Below are positions 43,938 through 52,737 of a stretch of 64,000 nucleotides of DNA, one piece after another; within the stretch, counting starts at the first letter, position 1, and the number at the start of each line of letters is the position of its first letter. Source of the DNA: Trebonia sp964581815. Its GTDB lineage: Bacteria; Actinomycetota; Actinomycetes; Streptosporangiales; Streptosporangiaceae. The notes under the pieces are model-generated. The model had not been told where the DNA came from. It searched no databases and saw only the letters and a list, made by a program, of their open reading frames with translations. The stretch lies in the NCBI GenBank assembly GCA_964581815.1, contig CAZORE010000005.1:62001-126000 (forward strand), read 5' to 3'. A program made the translations under genes and the position numbers.

Positions 43938-45413
43938 ATGTTGGAACGCGTGGAGAAGCGGCACATCGAGCGCAAGGGCCTGGTGCCGGGGCCCGCGGAG
44001 CGGCCACGTCCCGACCTGCCGCCGGGGGCGGACCTGATCCCTAAGATCAAGCACATCGTCGTGCTGATGATGGAGAACCACTCCTTCGACAACTACCTGG
44101 GCCTTTTGGGGCGCGGTGACGGGCTGCCCGTGGACGCCTCAGGGACGCCGTCCGCCGCCAACGCGCTGCCCAACGGCCAGCACGTCGCCGCGCACCGGCT
44201 GACGGCCACCACGCAGACCCCGGGCAACCCGACGCAGACCTGGCACGCGAGCCACCTCTCCTACGACGACGGCAACTGCGCCGGGTTCGCCAAGGCGATC
44301 TGGGAGGTCGTGCCCGGCGGTGACCCGGCCATCCCGATGGGCTACTGGACCGAGGAGGAGCTGCCGTTCTACTACGGGCTCGCGCGGACCTTCCCCGTGG
44401 CGGACCGCTGGTTCTGCTCGTGCCTCGGGCCGACGTTCCCGAACCGGCGGTTCCTCATCAGCGGCACCGCGCACGGGCTGATCGACGACCTGCTGTGGGA
44501 CATGGTCGACTACCCGCCCGCTGGGACCATCTTCGACGCGCTGACCAGCAACGACATCTCCTGGGTGAACTACCACAACGTGCAGCCGGCCCTCGTCATG
44601 CTGCAGCGGGCGCTCGGCAGGCACGGGCTCATCGCGCTGCGCCGGCTCGCCTCGCTCGGCCGGTGGCTGCCGCAGGTGACGAACGCGGTCCGCGGCAACA
44701 AGTCGTTCACCGCCGACCTGTACCCGCTCGGGTACGTCGGCGCCAGGCGGCACCTGCGGAGCACGCAGCAGTTCTTCGCCGACGCCGCCGAAGGGAATCT
44801 GCCCGCGGTGTCCATCGTCGACCCGGACTTCGGGCTGTGGTCGGAGGAGAACCCGCAGGACATCGCCCACGGCGAGAGCTTCGCAGGCGCGGTGGTCAAC
44901 GCGGTGATGCACGGCCCGGCCTGGGAGTCGACGCTGCTGGTGTGGACCTACGACGAGCACGGCGGGTACTACGATCACGTGCCGCCGCCCGAGGCGGTCC
45001 CGCCCGACGACGTGCCCGCGCGGAACTGGCAGCTGTCCCGGCCGTGGGCGCGCCGGCTGCTGCGCCTGCTGATGCCGAAGCACCTGGCCGAGCTCGAGAA
45101 CGCCGACGACGGGCCGGTGACCTACGACCGCTACGGGTTCCGCGTGCCCGCGGTGATCGTCTCGCCGTACGCGCGGCCGGACTTCGTGCTGCGCGACGTG
45201 CTCGATCACACCTCGGTGCTCAAGCTCATCGAGGAGAAGTGGAACCTGCCGCCGCTCACCCGCCGGGACGCCGCCGCCGTCTCGCCACTGCGCGCGCTCG
45301 ACCTCGACGCGCCGCCCGCCTTCCTGACCCCGCCTGAGCTGCCGGAGCCGAAGGCGGGCCCGTTCAGCCCCGCGGCGATCCGCTCCGCTACCCGGCGAGC
45401 GAGAAGCCGCTAG
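43938..45413 (+). CDS. Phosphoesterase of the phospholipase C / acid phosphatase family
   Basis: A 491-residue enzyme of the alkaline-phosphatase superfamily that includes non-hemolytic phospholipases C and AcpA. The N-terminal metal/nucleophile motif is IVVLMMENHSFDNYLG; the later metal site is YDEHGGYYDHVPPP, with ENPQDIAHGE between. The typical Tat signal of secreted relatives is missing and no hydrophobic leader is seen, so it may be cytoplasmic or start in a different way. GGGAGG precedes ATG 43938. It converges with the GMC oxidoreductase gene and overlaps it by 4 bp. The substrate is not known. Confidence 0.88.
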   Translation: MLERVEKRHIERKGLVPGPAERPRPDLPPGADLIPKIKHIVVLMMENHSFDNYLGLLGRGDGLPVDASGTPSAANALPNGQHVAAHRLTATTQTPGNPTQTWHASHLSYDDGNCAGFAKAIWEVVPGGDPAIPMGYWTEEELPFYYGLARTFPVADRWFCSCLGPTFPNRRFLISGTAHGLIDDLLWDMVDYPPAGTIFDALTSNDISWVNYHNVQPALVMLQRALGRHGLIALRRLASLGRWLPQVTNAVRGNKSFTADLYPLGYVGARRHLRSTQQFFADAAEGNLPAVSIVDPDFGLWSEENPQDIAHGESFAGAVVNAVMHGPAWESTLLVWTYDEHGGYYDHVPPPEAVPPDDVPARNWQLSRPWARRLLRLLMPKHLAELENADDGPVTYDRYGFRVPAVIVSPYARPDFVLRDVLDHTSVLKLIEEKWNLPPLTRRDAAAVSPLRALDLDAPPAFLTPPELPEPKAGPFSPAAIRSATRRARSR

Positions 45414-46999
45414 CCGCCGAGCAGGAACTCGGCGCAGCGCTCCCCGATCATGATGGTGGGGGCGTTGGTGTTGCCCGAGGTGACCGCCGGCATGACTGAG
45501 GCGTCGGCGACGCGCAGGCCGGGGACGCCGTAGACGGTGAGGTCAGCCGGGCTGACCACGGCGCTGTTGTCGATGCCCATCTTGCAGGTGCCGACCTGGT
45601 GATGGTAGGTGATCAGGTTCCGCATGCCGTACTCGAGCAGCTCCTCGTCGGTGCGCACGTCCGGGCCCGGCGCGACCTCACGGGCGCGGAACTCACTCAG
45701 CGCCTTGGCCTCGCCGACCTCCCTGGACAGCTTGAGCGAGGCGAGCAGCGCCCGGACGTCCGCCGCCTCCTCCAGGTAGTGCGGGTCGATGACGGGATGA
45801 TCGGCGGGATCGGCGGACGTGAGCCATAGCCGCCCGCGGGACAGCGGGCGGATGATGCCGGCCACGATCGCGTAGCCGTCGCCGTAGGCGAGCTCCTCGT
45901 AGCCCGGCACCGGCATGGGGAAGTGCGACATCAGCGGCTGCAGGTCGGGGGCGGTCATGCCCGGGTCGCTCTTCGCGAAGAAGTGCGCCTCCAGGTTGTT
46001 GGCCTTGCCCTCGGGGATCTTCCGCGCCGACTCGTACAGGAACGTGGCGAGCGCGTGGTCGTGCAGGTTCGCGCCCACGCCTGCCAGGTCAGCGCGCACC
46101 TCGATGCCGAGCGGCTTCAGGTCGTCGGCCGGGCCGATGCCGGAAAGCAGCAGCAGCTGGGGCGAGCCGATCACGCCAGCGGACACGATGACGTCGCCTG
46201 AGCAGCGCAGCTCGGTCGCCGGCCACTCCGGTAGATCAGGGTACGGAACGGAGGCAGCCGCTTTCGTTCTGGATGAGTAGAGGAGGCCACGGCGGGACAG
46301 GCGGACGCCGGCCGCGCGACCCGAGCCGTCGAAGACCAGCCCGGCTACCTGCGTGCTGGTGATGACGGTGAGCAGCGGGTTGTCCACGACCGGCTCGATG
46401 AACGCCGTCCAGGTGGACATGCGGCGGCCACCCCGCACCGTCATGTGGGTGAGCCCGACGCCGAGGATGTCGTCGGCGTTCGGGTCGTCGTTGCGCGGCA
46501 CGCCGACCTCGACGGCGGCCTCGATCATCGCGAGCGTCGCCGGGTTGGGCTCCTTGATGTGCGTGACCGGGAGCGGGCCGCCGGCGCCGTGGTACTCGCT
46601 CGCGCCGCCCTCGTAGTCCTCTGACCGCTTGAAGTACGGCAGGACGTCGCGGTAGGACCAGCCGGGGGCGCCGTTGTACGCCCAGGCGTCGAAGTCGGAC
46701 TTCGCGCCCCGGATGTAGATCATCCCGTTCAGCGCGCTCGACCCGCCGAGCACCTTGCCGCGCGGCCAGAACAGCGAGGTCTTGAGCGAGTGCTGCTGCG
46801 GCTCGGTGTTGTAGGCCCAGTCCTCCGCCGCGTTCCACAGCTCCCAGGCACGGTTCGGCTGGTGGATCGCCGGGTTGTAGTCCGGGCCGCCCGCCTCGAC
46901 GAGCGCGACGCGGCGTCCCGCGTCAACCAGGCGGCGGGCGATCACGCAGCCCGCGGAGCCGGCGCCCACCACGATGTGATCGAAGGCTTCGCTGTTCAT
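45410..46999 (-). CDS. GMC-family FAD oxidoreductase (choline-dehydrogenase-like)
   Basis: A 529-residue flavoenzyme. The N-terminal FAD motif is FDHIVVGAGSAGCVIARRLVD; GMC signature 1 is near WPRGKVLGGSSALNGMIYIRG and signature 2 near VIVSAGVIGSPQLLLLSGIGP. The C-terminal active-site region has YHHQVGTCKMG and VSGNTNAPT; His residues in the latter half of such enzymes remove the proton from the alcohol. The alcohol oxidised is unknown. ATG 46999 is preferred to the GTG six bases upstream; no ribosome site is evident. Confidence 0.92.
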   Translation of the reverse strand: MNSEAFDHIVVGAGSAGCVIARRLVDAGRRVALVEAGGPDYNPAIHQPNRAWELWNAAEDWAYNTEPQQHSLKTSLFWPRGKVLGGSSALNGMIYIRGAKSDFDAWAYNGAPGWSYRDVLPYFKRSEDYEGGASEYHGAGGPLPVTHIKEPNPATLAMIEAAVEVGVPRNDDPNADDILGVGLTHMTVRGGRRMSTWTAFIEPVVDNPLLTVITSTQVAGLVFDGSGRAAGVRLSRRGLLYSSRTKAAASVPYPDLPEWPATELRCSGDVIVSAGVIGSPQLLLLSGIGPADDLKPLGIEVRADLAGVGANLHDHALATFLYESARKIPEGKANNLEAHFFAKSDPGMTAPDLQPLMSHFPMPVPGYEELAYGDGYAIVAGIIRPLSRGRLWLTSADPADHPVIDPHYLEEAADVRALLASLKLSREVGEAKALSEFRAREVAPGPDVRTDEELLEYGMRNLITYHHQVGTCKMGIDNSAVVSPADLTVYGVPGLRVADASVMPAVTSGNTNAPTIMIGERCAEFLLGG

Positions 47000-47052
47000 G
47001 GGCACATCATGCCAACTTTGCGACGCTTTTCACTGATGTGCGGGCACAGACG

Positions 47053-47083
47053 TCCGGCCCGGACATTTGGTGTCCGGGCCGGA
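47053..47083. terminator. Hairpin terminator after gpgS, 13-bp perfect stem
   Basis: TCCGGCCCGGACA (47053-47065) pairs with 47071-47083 around a 5-base loop, 20 bp past the gpgS stop on the minus strand. It also sits upstream of the GMC gene, separating the two units. Confidence 0.8.
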
Positions 47084-47103
47084 TGCGTGTGGGAGTCTGT
47101 TTA

Positions 47104-48108
47104 TTAGGCGGTGGCGGTGAGCGCGGTGCCGTCGGTGAGGCTGGCGAGCGGCGGGCGCTCGATGAGCTCGTTCAGGTACTCGTCCAGGTGCAGGCCGGTC
47201 TCCGTCGCCACCGCGTGGAGGTAGGTGTCCGGCTGGTGCGGCGCCCACAGGCCTTGCACGGTCTCGTCCAGGCCCCCGTCGAGGCCCTGGGTCAGCCCTT
47301 CGCGCGCGGCCACGGTGCGCAGCACCACCGAGGACATCCGGCTCAGGCTGGCCAGCGACTGGTGCCTGTTCTGCCTGGTGCCGAGGTCCACCTGGGCCAT
47401 GGCCCCGAGGCCCACCTGCTCGAAGACGTCGATCAGCATGCCGATCTCCACGCCGTAGCCGGTGAAGAACGGCACTTTGCTCAGCACGTCGCGCCGGGCG
47501 GCGAACTCGCCGGCCAGCGGCTGCACGAACCCGGCGAGCTCCGGGTAGAAGAGGTTGATCAGCGGCTTGGCCATCAGCTCGGTGACCCGGCCGCCGCCGT
47601 CGAGTATCCTTTCCTCCCCTTGCTTGAAAGGCCGCCGGAAGGCGGCCTTGACGAACTGCAGCTGGGGGTCCGCGAGCAGCGGGCCGAGCGTCCCGTAGAC
47701 GAAATGCTCCTCGAAGTCGGCGGTATCCGCGTCGGCGAACATGACGATGTCACCGCGCGCGACGGACAGGGCGCGCCACATCGCGTCGCCCTTGCCCTGC
47801 GCGGGGCCGAGGCCCCGCATCAGCTCGTTCTCCGAGTAGACCTCGGCGCCGTAAGCACGGGCGACATCGGCCGTGCCATCTGGTGAGTCCGCGTCGACGA
47901 CGATGACCTGGTCGGGGAGCCCGGTGCGGTCCCTGAGGTCAGCGACGACGGAGAGGATGGTACCGATGGTGCCTGCTACGTTGCGGGCCGGGAAGATCAG
48001 GGTCGTGGAGGGTCGCTCCACCCAGTTGCCGCCCGGCCCACCGAGACCCGCGAAGTCCCCGTGGTGGTACGAGCGCTGCTCAAACCATTCCCAGACTGTC
48101 ATGCTCAT
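47104..48108 (-). CDS. gpgS: Glucosyl-3-phosphoglycerate synthase (GT81)
   Basis: A 334-residue retaining GT-A enzyme that joins glucose from a nucleotide donor to 3-phosphoglycerate, the first step toward glucosylglycerate and methylglucose lipopolysaccharides in actinobacteria. The donor site has TLIFPARNVAGTIGTIL, the metal motif FADADTADF and the acceptor region GVEIGMLIDV; QNRHQSLASLS is another family block. ATG 48108 is chosen for AGGA ahead of it; ATG 48102 is possible and the frame is open to 48312. The partner phosphatase (gpgP) is not in the window. Confidence 0.9.
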   Translation of the reverse strand: MSMTVWEWFEQRSYHHGDFAGLGGPGGNWVERPSTTLIFPARNVAGTIGTILSVVADLRDRTGLPDQVIVVDADSPDGTADVARAYGAEVYSENELMRGLGPAQGKGDAMWRALSVARGDIVMFADADTADFEEHFVYGTLGPLLADPQLQFVKAAFRRPFKQGEERILDGGGRVTELMAKPLINLFYPELAGFVQPLAGEFAARRDVLSKVPFFTGYGVEIGMLIDVFEQVGLGAMAQVDLGTRQNRHQSLASLSRMSSVVLRTVAAREGLTQGLDGGLDETVQGLWAPHQPDTYLHAVATETGLHLDEYLNELIERPPLASLTDGTALTATA

Positions 48109-48574
48109 ATAACGACATCCTGCTCCGTTAAGTTGCGCCTGAGCACAAGTTGCACATGGCTGGGATCTCCGCCTCTGTCCGACATGTGCTACCCAGCGGA
48201 TGGGCGAGTATGCGGTCGGCCAACGGATAGCACTTCTATAACGGTACTTAACTGATGTTATCTGCAGTCTCGCCCCTCTCAGGCATAAAGGCCCATATAG
48301 CAGAGCAAACACCTAGATTTCACCCCCACTGGCCGCCTTCGGCGCGAGCGCGGACGCCGGTCGCGCCGAACCTAGCGACGGATCGCTGCCAGATCTAACG
48401 TTCAACCTTGTTCAGACGTAACGACCGTTAATAAATCATGCTAATGGCACCTTTTGTTCACCTTGCGGATGAATGGCGGACGCCCGACGCAGGTTCGATG
48501 TCCGGTGGGTTTCGGTCCAGCCATAGCGGCACTCGGTGGACGTCCCCAGACGGGAACGTCAGTCTCCGGGATGC
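48109..48574. other. 466-bp gene-free interval upstream of gpgS
   Basis: No convincing gene is seen on either strand. Bases 48230-48310 and 48410-48460 are A+T-richer and probably hold the gpgS promoter. The stretch from 48470 to 48574 is neutral in composition. A terminator hairpin follows. Confidence 0.6.
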
Positions 48575-48600
48575 GTCCGGCCCCCGTCAGGGGGCCGGAC
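48575..48600. terminator. Hairpin terminator after the LuxR-type gene
   Basis: GTCCGGCCCCC (48575-48585) pairs perfectly with GGGGGCCGGAC (48590-48600) around GTCA, 5 bp past the stop of the minus-strand regulator gene. Confidence 0.8.
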
Positions 48601-48604
48601 GTGT

Positions 48605-50131
48605 TTAGGTTTCGCCCGTGCTGGCCGCTCGCGACGCGAGCGCGGCCACCTGGACCCGGGAGCTGTAGCCGAGCTTGCTCAGGATGTGCTCGAGGTGGGC
48701 GTCGACGGTCCGCTTGGACACCACGAGGCGCGCCGCGATGTCCCGGTTGGTCAGGCCCTGGGCGACCAGGCCCGCGACCTCGCGCTCGCGCGCCGTCAGC
48801 AGGTCCCAGCGGCCCACGGGGACGCCCGCCGCAGGATCGCCGGCCGGACCGGGCCCATCCGGCGCGGCGCCCGGGCCGGCGGCCGGCGGCCCGGCCGACG
48901 GGCCCGGCTGAGCCGGGACCGGCCACGGCGGCACCTGCTCAGCAGGTACCCGCTCATCCGGTCGGTGCTCACCCGGTAGGTACTGGCCCCCTCCGGGCCC
49001 GGCCGCCGTCTGGCCGCCCGTCGCCGAGGCGTGCTCGGCGCCTTGCTCCCTGACGATGGCGGGCAGCCGGTACCGCGCCGTGCCGCCGACGTCGGCCACG
49101 CGCAGCACGATCGACTTGTCCACCAGGCCGATCAGGGTCTCAAGGACCTCGGCCTGGCCGAGTTCCGCCCCGGGGCCCGCCGCTTCCGCGGCCGCGAGGT
49201 CGAAGTCCCCGGCGAAGACCGACAGGCGAGCCCACAGCAGCCGTTCGGCCGGCGAGCACAGGTCGTAGCTCCAGGCGACGGACGCGCGCAGCGACTGCTG
49301 GCGGTCGCCGGCTGCCTCCCGGCGGCCGCTGGCGAGCAGGCGCAGGTGGCCGGGGAGCCTGGCGAGCAATTCATCGAGGCTGACGGCCCGCAGCCGCAGC
49401 GCGGCAAGCTCGATCGCCAGCGGCATGCCGTCGAGCAGCTGGCACAACCGGATGAGCTTCGGCAGGGTGGCGGCGGTGACCTGGAAGCCCGGAACCGCCG
49501 CTGCGGCCCGGTCGGCGAACAGGCGGACCGCGTCACCGCCCCCCGCGACGCCGGAATCTGGCCCGCTGACCTCAAGCGGCGGGATCCGGAAGACCACCTC
49601 GCCGGGCAGGTCAAGGGGCTGGCGGCTGGTCACGAGCAGTACGGGGCCGCTCCCGGCGCGCAGGATCTCGTCGGCGAGCGCGGCGGACGCGTCGAGCACG
49701 TGCTCGGCGGTGTCCATGATCAGCAGCAGCCGCCGGTCGCGCAGCCGGCCCGCCAGCCAGCCGGCCCCAGGGTCCGCCGGCCAGCCCGCACCTGGCCCGG
49801 CGTCGCGGCCGTGCGCCCCGAGCGCGGCCCCCGTCGCCCGCGCCACGCCGCCGGCGTCCCGCGCATGAGAAAGGTCAGCGAGGTACACCCCGTCGGGAAA
49901 CGCCCCCGCCACCTCGCTCGCCACCTTGACGGCCAGCCGTGTCTTGCCGACGCCGCCCGGTCCGGTGAGCGTGAGCAGCCTCGACCTGCCCAGCGCAGCC
50001 TTGATGGCGGTGCCCTCTTGTGATCGCCCGAAGAACCGTGAGGTCTCCGCGGGCAGCGCTCCCCCGTGCGTCGTCAAAGTGCTCGACCCTTCCCCCGATG
50101 CAGAGATTAATACCTGCGGCGGGTGAAGCAC
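48605..50131 (-). CDS. LuxR-family regulator with NB-ARC/AAA-type ATPase domain
   Basis: A 508-residue regulator of the medium-length ATP-binding LuxR (LAL-like) type. The P-loop is TLTGPGGVGKTRLAV and the ATPase domain runs about 30-300 with MDTAEHVLDA (Walker B-like). There is no TPR array; a low-complexity Pro/Gly linker precedes the C-terminal LuxR HTH (LTAREREVAGLVAQGLTNRDIAARL). GTG 50131 gives the full frame; TTG 50077, with GGGGGAAGGG ahead, is a possible start. It lies 75 bp after parA on the same strand. The target genes are unknown. Confidence 0.87.
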   Translation of the reverse strand: MLHPPQVLISASGEGSSTLTTHGGALPAETSRFFGRSQEGTAIKAALGRSRLLTLTGPGGVGKTRLAVKVASEVAGAFPDGVYLADLSHARDAGGVARATGAALGAHGRDAGPGAGWPADPGAGWLAGRLRDRRLLLIMDTAEHVLDASAALADEILRAGSGPVLLVTSRQPLDLPGEVVFRIPPLEVSGPDSGVAGGGDAVRLFADRAAAAVPGFQVTAATLPKLIRLCQLLDGMPLAIELAALRLRAVSLDELLARLPGHLRLLASGRREAAGDRQQSLRASVAWSYDLCSPAERLLWARLSVFAGDFDLAAAEAAGPGAELGQAEVLETLIGLVDKSIVLRVADVGGTARYRLPAIVREQGAEHASATGGQTAAGPGGGQYLPGEHRPDERVPAEQVPPWPVPAQPGPSAGPPAAGPGAAPDGPGPAGDPAAGVPVGRWDLLTAREREVAGLVAQGLTNRDIAARLVVSKRTVDAHLEHILSKLGYSSRVQVAALASRAASTGET

Positions 50132-50206
50132 GAGAGTTGTGGCAAGCCGGCGTGGCGTGATCAGGCCGGCGCGGCCAGGGCACCCGGCCAGGCGGCCGCG
50201 GGACGC

Positions 50207-50977
50207 TCAGTCCGCGCGGGAGCCAAGTTCCGCCCAGAGGGACCGGTAGGCCTTCGCCGCCGCGCTCGCCGGCGCGAAGACCGAGACCGGGGCCCGCTCC
50301 ACCGACATCATCTCGATGACGGACAGCGCGGGGATCGTGGTCTGCGCCACCTCGGCGCGCTCCGCGGAGAGCCGCTCGGTGATCTCCTTGTGCAGCTTCT
50401 TGCGCCGGTCGACCATCGAGAAGAAGGCGAGGATCTCGGGCCGCTTGCCCTTGAACTCGCCGACGAACTCCTGGAGCTGGTCGAGAGTGCGCACGGAGAG
50501 CGTAGTCGGGATCAGCGGCACCACGATGACGTCGGCGGCGTGCAGCACGTTCTCCGAGACCAGCGACACCGACGGCGGGCAGTCGAGGAACACCGCGTCG
50601 TAATCGGCCGCCAGGGGGGCGAGCAGCTTGGCCAGCTTGCGCGCGGGCTTACCGCCCGGGGCGTCGTCTGCCCTGGTGTCGCCGGCGTCGAGCAGCAGGT
50701 CCATGTTCCGGTAGGTGAAGTCCGCGGGGATCAGGTCGAGGTTGTCGAAGTCTGTGCCCTTGATCGCGTCGTCGAGGCTGAGCCGGCCGCTGATGAGCGC
50801 CCGGCCGCCGCCCTTGACCTTGGGCTTGACCCGGAACATGAAGCTGGCCGCGCCTTGCGGGTCCAGGTCCCACAGCACGGTGCGCAGCCCGCTGTCCGCC
50901 GCCAGGTAGGCCAGGTTGACGGCGGTCGTCGTCTTGCCGACGCCGCCCTTGATGTTATAAGTCGCGTATATCCGCAC
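50207..50977 (-). CDS. ParA/MinD-family partitioning ATPase
   Basis: A 256-residue ATPase. The deviant Walker A box is YNIKGGVGKTTT, with the signature Lys, and Walker A' is DCPPSVSLV; IKGTDFDNLDLIPADFTYRNMD is a ParA-type region. Such proteins use ATP-driven gradients on the nucleoid to move plasmids, chromosomes or protein bodies. No parB gene is next to it, so a chromosomal parABS role is unlikely. GTG 50977 is chosen for GGGGGAGG and the start of the ATPase fold. It overlaps the CHAD gene by 23 bp, so the two products are probably made together. Confidence 0.92.
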   Translation of the reverse strand: MRIYATYNIKGGVGKTTTAVNLAYLAADSGLRTVLWDLDPQGAASFMFRVKPKVKGGGRALISGRLSLDDAIKGTDFDNLDLIPADFTYRNMDLLLDAGDTRADDAPGGKPARKLAKLLAPLAADYDAVFLDCPPSVSLVSENVLHAADVIVVPLIPTTLSVRTLDQLQEFVGEFKGKRPEILAFFSMVDRRKKLHKEITERLSAERAEVAQTTIPALSVIEMMSVERAPVSVFAPASAAAKAYRSLWAELGSRAD

Positions 50978-52622
50978 TGGTCCGGTACCTCCCCCGTAGC
51001 AGCGCGGACATCCGGCGCTGCCCTTCCACATCGGCGAACGCGGCGAACCGCCGCTCGAAGTCGGCTCGCGCCGCGCGCTGCCGGGCCGCGAGGCCTGCCG
51101 TGATCTCTCCCATCGCGAGCAGCGTCACGGCCGGCGCCTCGCCCGCCGCGAGCATCGCGGCGGCGAGCGCCCTGATCTCGCCGATCTGCACCTCGGTGTC
51201 CTGGAACTCACCGAGGCAGTCCTGCAGCCGCTTGAGGTCCGTGATCACCTTCGCGTACCCGGCCGGATCGTGCAGCGGGGCGAAGAACTCAAGCGCGTAC
51301 CGCAGTTCCTTGCAGCGCTTGCGCAGGTCGTGCAGGCTCTCGGCGGGCGAGTCAGGGGTGATCGCCACACCCCGCTTGGCGACCCGCGTGAAGGTCGCCC
51401 TGGTGCGCTCCATGGCGAGCAGCCCCGCCGTCTCCCCTTTTGACCGTACCGAACGGGAGCGGCCTTTCCTGGCTGGCTCGGCGGCTTCCTCAGCCGCGGC
51501 GACCAGCTTGGCCCGCCACTGGCTGGTCAGGGCGGTGAACCTGGCCGAGCGCAGCCCGCGGACCAGCGCGCGGAACTCCTTGCGCCGTCGCTGCTCCAGG
51601 TAGGCGCGGAACGGCTCGAGGTCGTCCGGCTTCGCCGCGGCCAGGCCGCGGGCCGTCTCCTCGAAGTCGAGCAGGTGCACGTCCAGGTCCCTGGTCGGCG
51701 TCGTCAGGTCGCCGACCCACTTGAACTCCGCGGCGAAGAACGCGAGCTCGCCGGCGCTCATCCCGGTGACCGCGTCGCCGAACAGCTTGAGCGCGCTCCT
51801 GGTCCGCCGCACGCTGACCCGCAGGTCGTGCAGGAACTCAGTGTCCGTGTCGGCGAGCACGCCCGCCACGTTCGCGTCGATGGTGTCGAGCAGGCGCAGC
51901 AGGATGGCGGCGGCCGCCGCTCCGGCGGGCATGGCCGCGGTGATGGCCGCGTCGACCTTGTTGGAGTAGTCGCCCGGGCGCCGGCCGACGGCGCGCAGCG
52001 CGTCGACGAACAGCGGCTCGGCCGCGGGCCGGACGCCGGGCACGGCGGCGACCAGGCGGGCGGCGCGCCGCGCCTGGCCCAGGTAGCCGCGGACCTCGGT
52101 GACCGCGAGCCGGGGCGGCAGCGGCTCCCGCCCGGCCAGGCTCGGGCGGGTGATGAGCAGCCGGGCGACCGTCTTGCCGTCGGCGTTAAGCAGCCGGTAG
52201 AGATGAGTCGCGGTGCTCGCGGTGGCGACGGGCAGCAGGGCGCGCGGCGCGACCAGGCCGCCGATGCGGGCGCTGACCGGGCCGGCCGGCAGGCTGGCGA
52301 GCAGGTGCGGTCGGGACGCCAGCCAGCCGGTTACCAGCTGGGTCGCGCCGCTGCCCGGCGCGCCCGGCTTGCTGGCGGACACGCGCAGCTCGCCGCCGCC
52401 ACGGCCAGGGACGAACTCCAGAATGAGGCCGGCCTTGTATAGCCGCCAGTCGAACGTGTCCAGCCACGTGGTGCGCCGGTCGGCGCCGGGGGTCGCGACA
52501 CCGTGGCGCTCGGGCTGCACGTCGAATTCTGTCGCAAGCGCCGCGAGCACGCCGGCCGAGATGTCGTCCCATGACCGCACATCGTCACCGTCGGCTGTGA
52601 AGCCTGCCAGGTCAGGGGTCAC
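50955..52622 (-). CDS. CHAD-domain protein (polyphosphate-binding)
   Basis: A 555-residue protein. The C-terminal about 290 residues form a CHAD domain: paired helical repeats with conserved His/Arg/Lys (DTEFLHDLRVSVRRTRSALKLF and SLHDLRKRCKELRYALEFF), the residues that bind polyphosphate in characterised CHAD proteins. The N-terminal about 200 residues resemble a CYTH-like fold only loosely (TWLDTFDWRLYKAGLILEFV recalls the CYTH strand pattern). No signal or membrane helix. GTG 52622 is chosen for AAGGAG upstream. First gene of the CHAD-parA-luxR run. Confidence 0.88.
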   Translation of the reverse strand: MTPDLAGFTADGDDVRSWDDISAGVLAALATEFDVQPERHGVATPGADRRTTWLDTFDWRLYKAGLILEFVPGRGGGELRVSASKPGAPGSGATQLVTGWLASRPHLLASLPAGPVSARIGGLVAPRALLPVATASTATHLYRLLNADGKTVARLLITRPSLAGREPLPPRLAVTEVRGYLGQARRAARLVAAVPGVRPAAEPLFVDALRAVGRRPGDYSNKVDAAITAAMPAGAAAAAILLRLLDTIDANVAGVLADTDTEFLHDLRVSVRRTRSALKLFGDAVTGMSAGELAFFAAEFKWVGDLTTPTRDLDVHLLDFEETARGLAAAKPDDLEPFRAYLEQRRRKEFRALVRGLRSARFTALTSQWRAKLVAAAEEAAEPARKGRSRSVRSKGETAGLLAMERTRATFTRVAKRGVAITPDSPAESLHDLRKRCKELRYALEFFAPLHDPAGYAKVITDLKRLQDCLGEFQDTEVQIGEIRALAAAMLAAGEAPAVTLLAMGEITAGLAARQRAARADFERRFAAFADVEGQRRMSALLRGRYRTSADIRDL

Positions 52623-52737
52623 CGCAACTCCTTCTTCCCAGCGTCGCTCACTCCGGAGTAGATTTAACCACATATCTCCAGTAAATGTATAATTGTGTTC
52701 ATCTTCTATTAACCTTTTGTTAACCCTATTGGGTAGC

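Noticed and set aside
50207..50977. Chromosomal or plasmid partition locus (parABS)
   Set aside because: No parB or parS repeat is visible near the parA gene; the overlap is with a CHAD gene instead.
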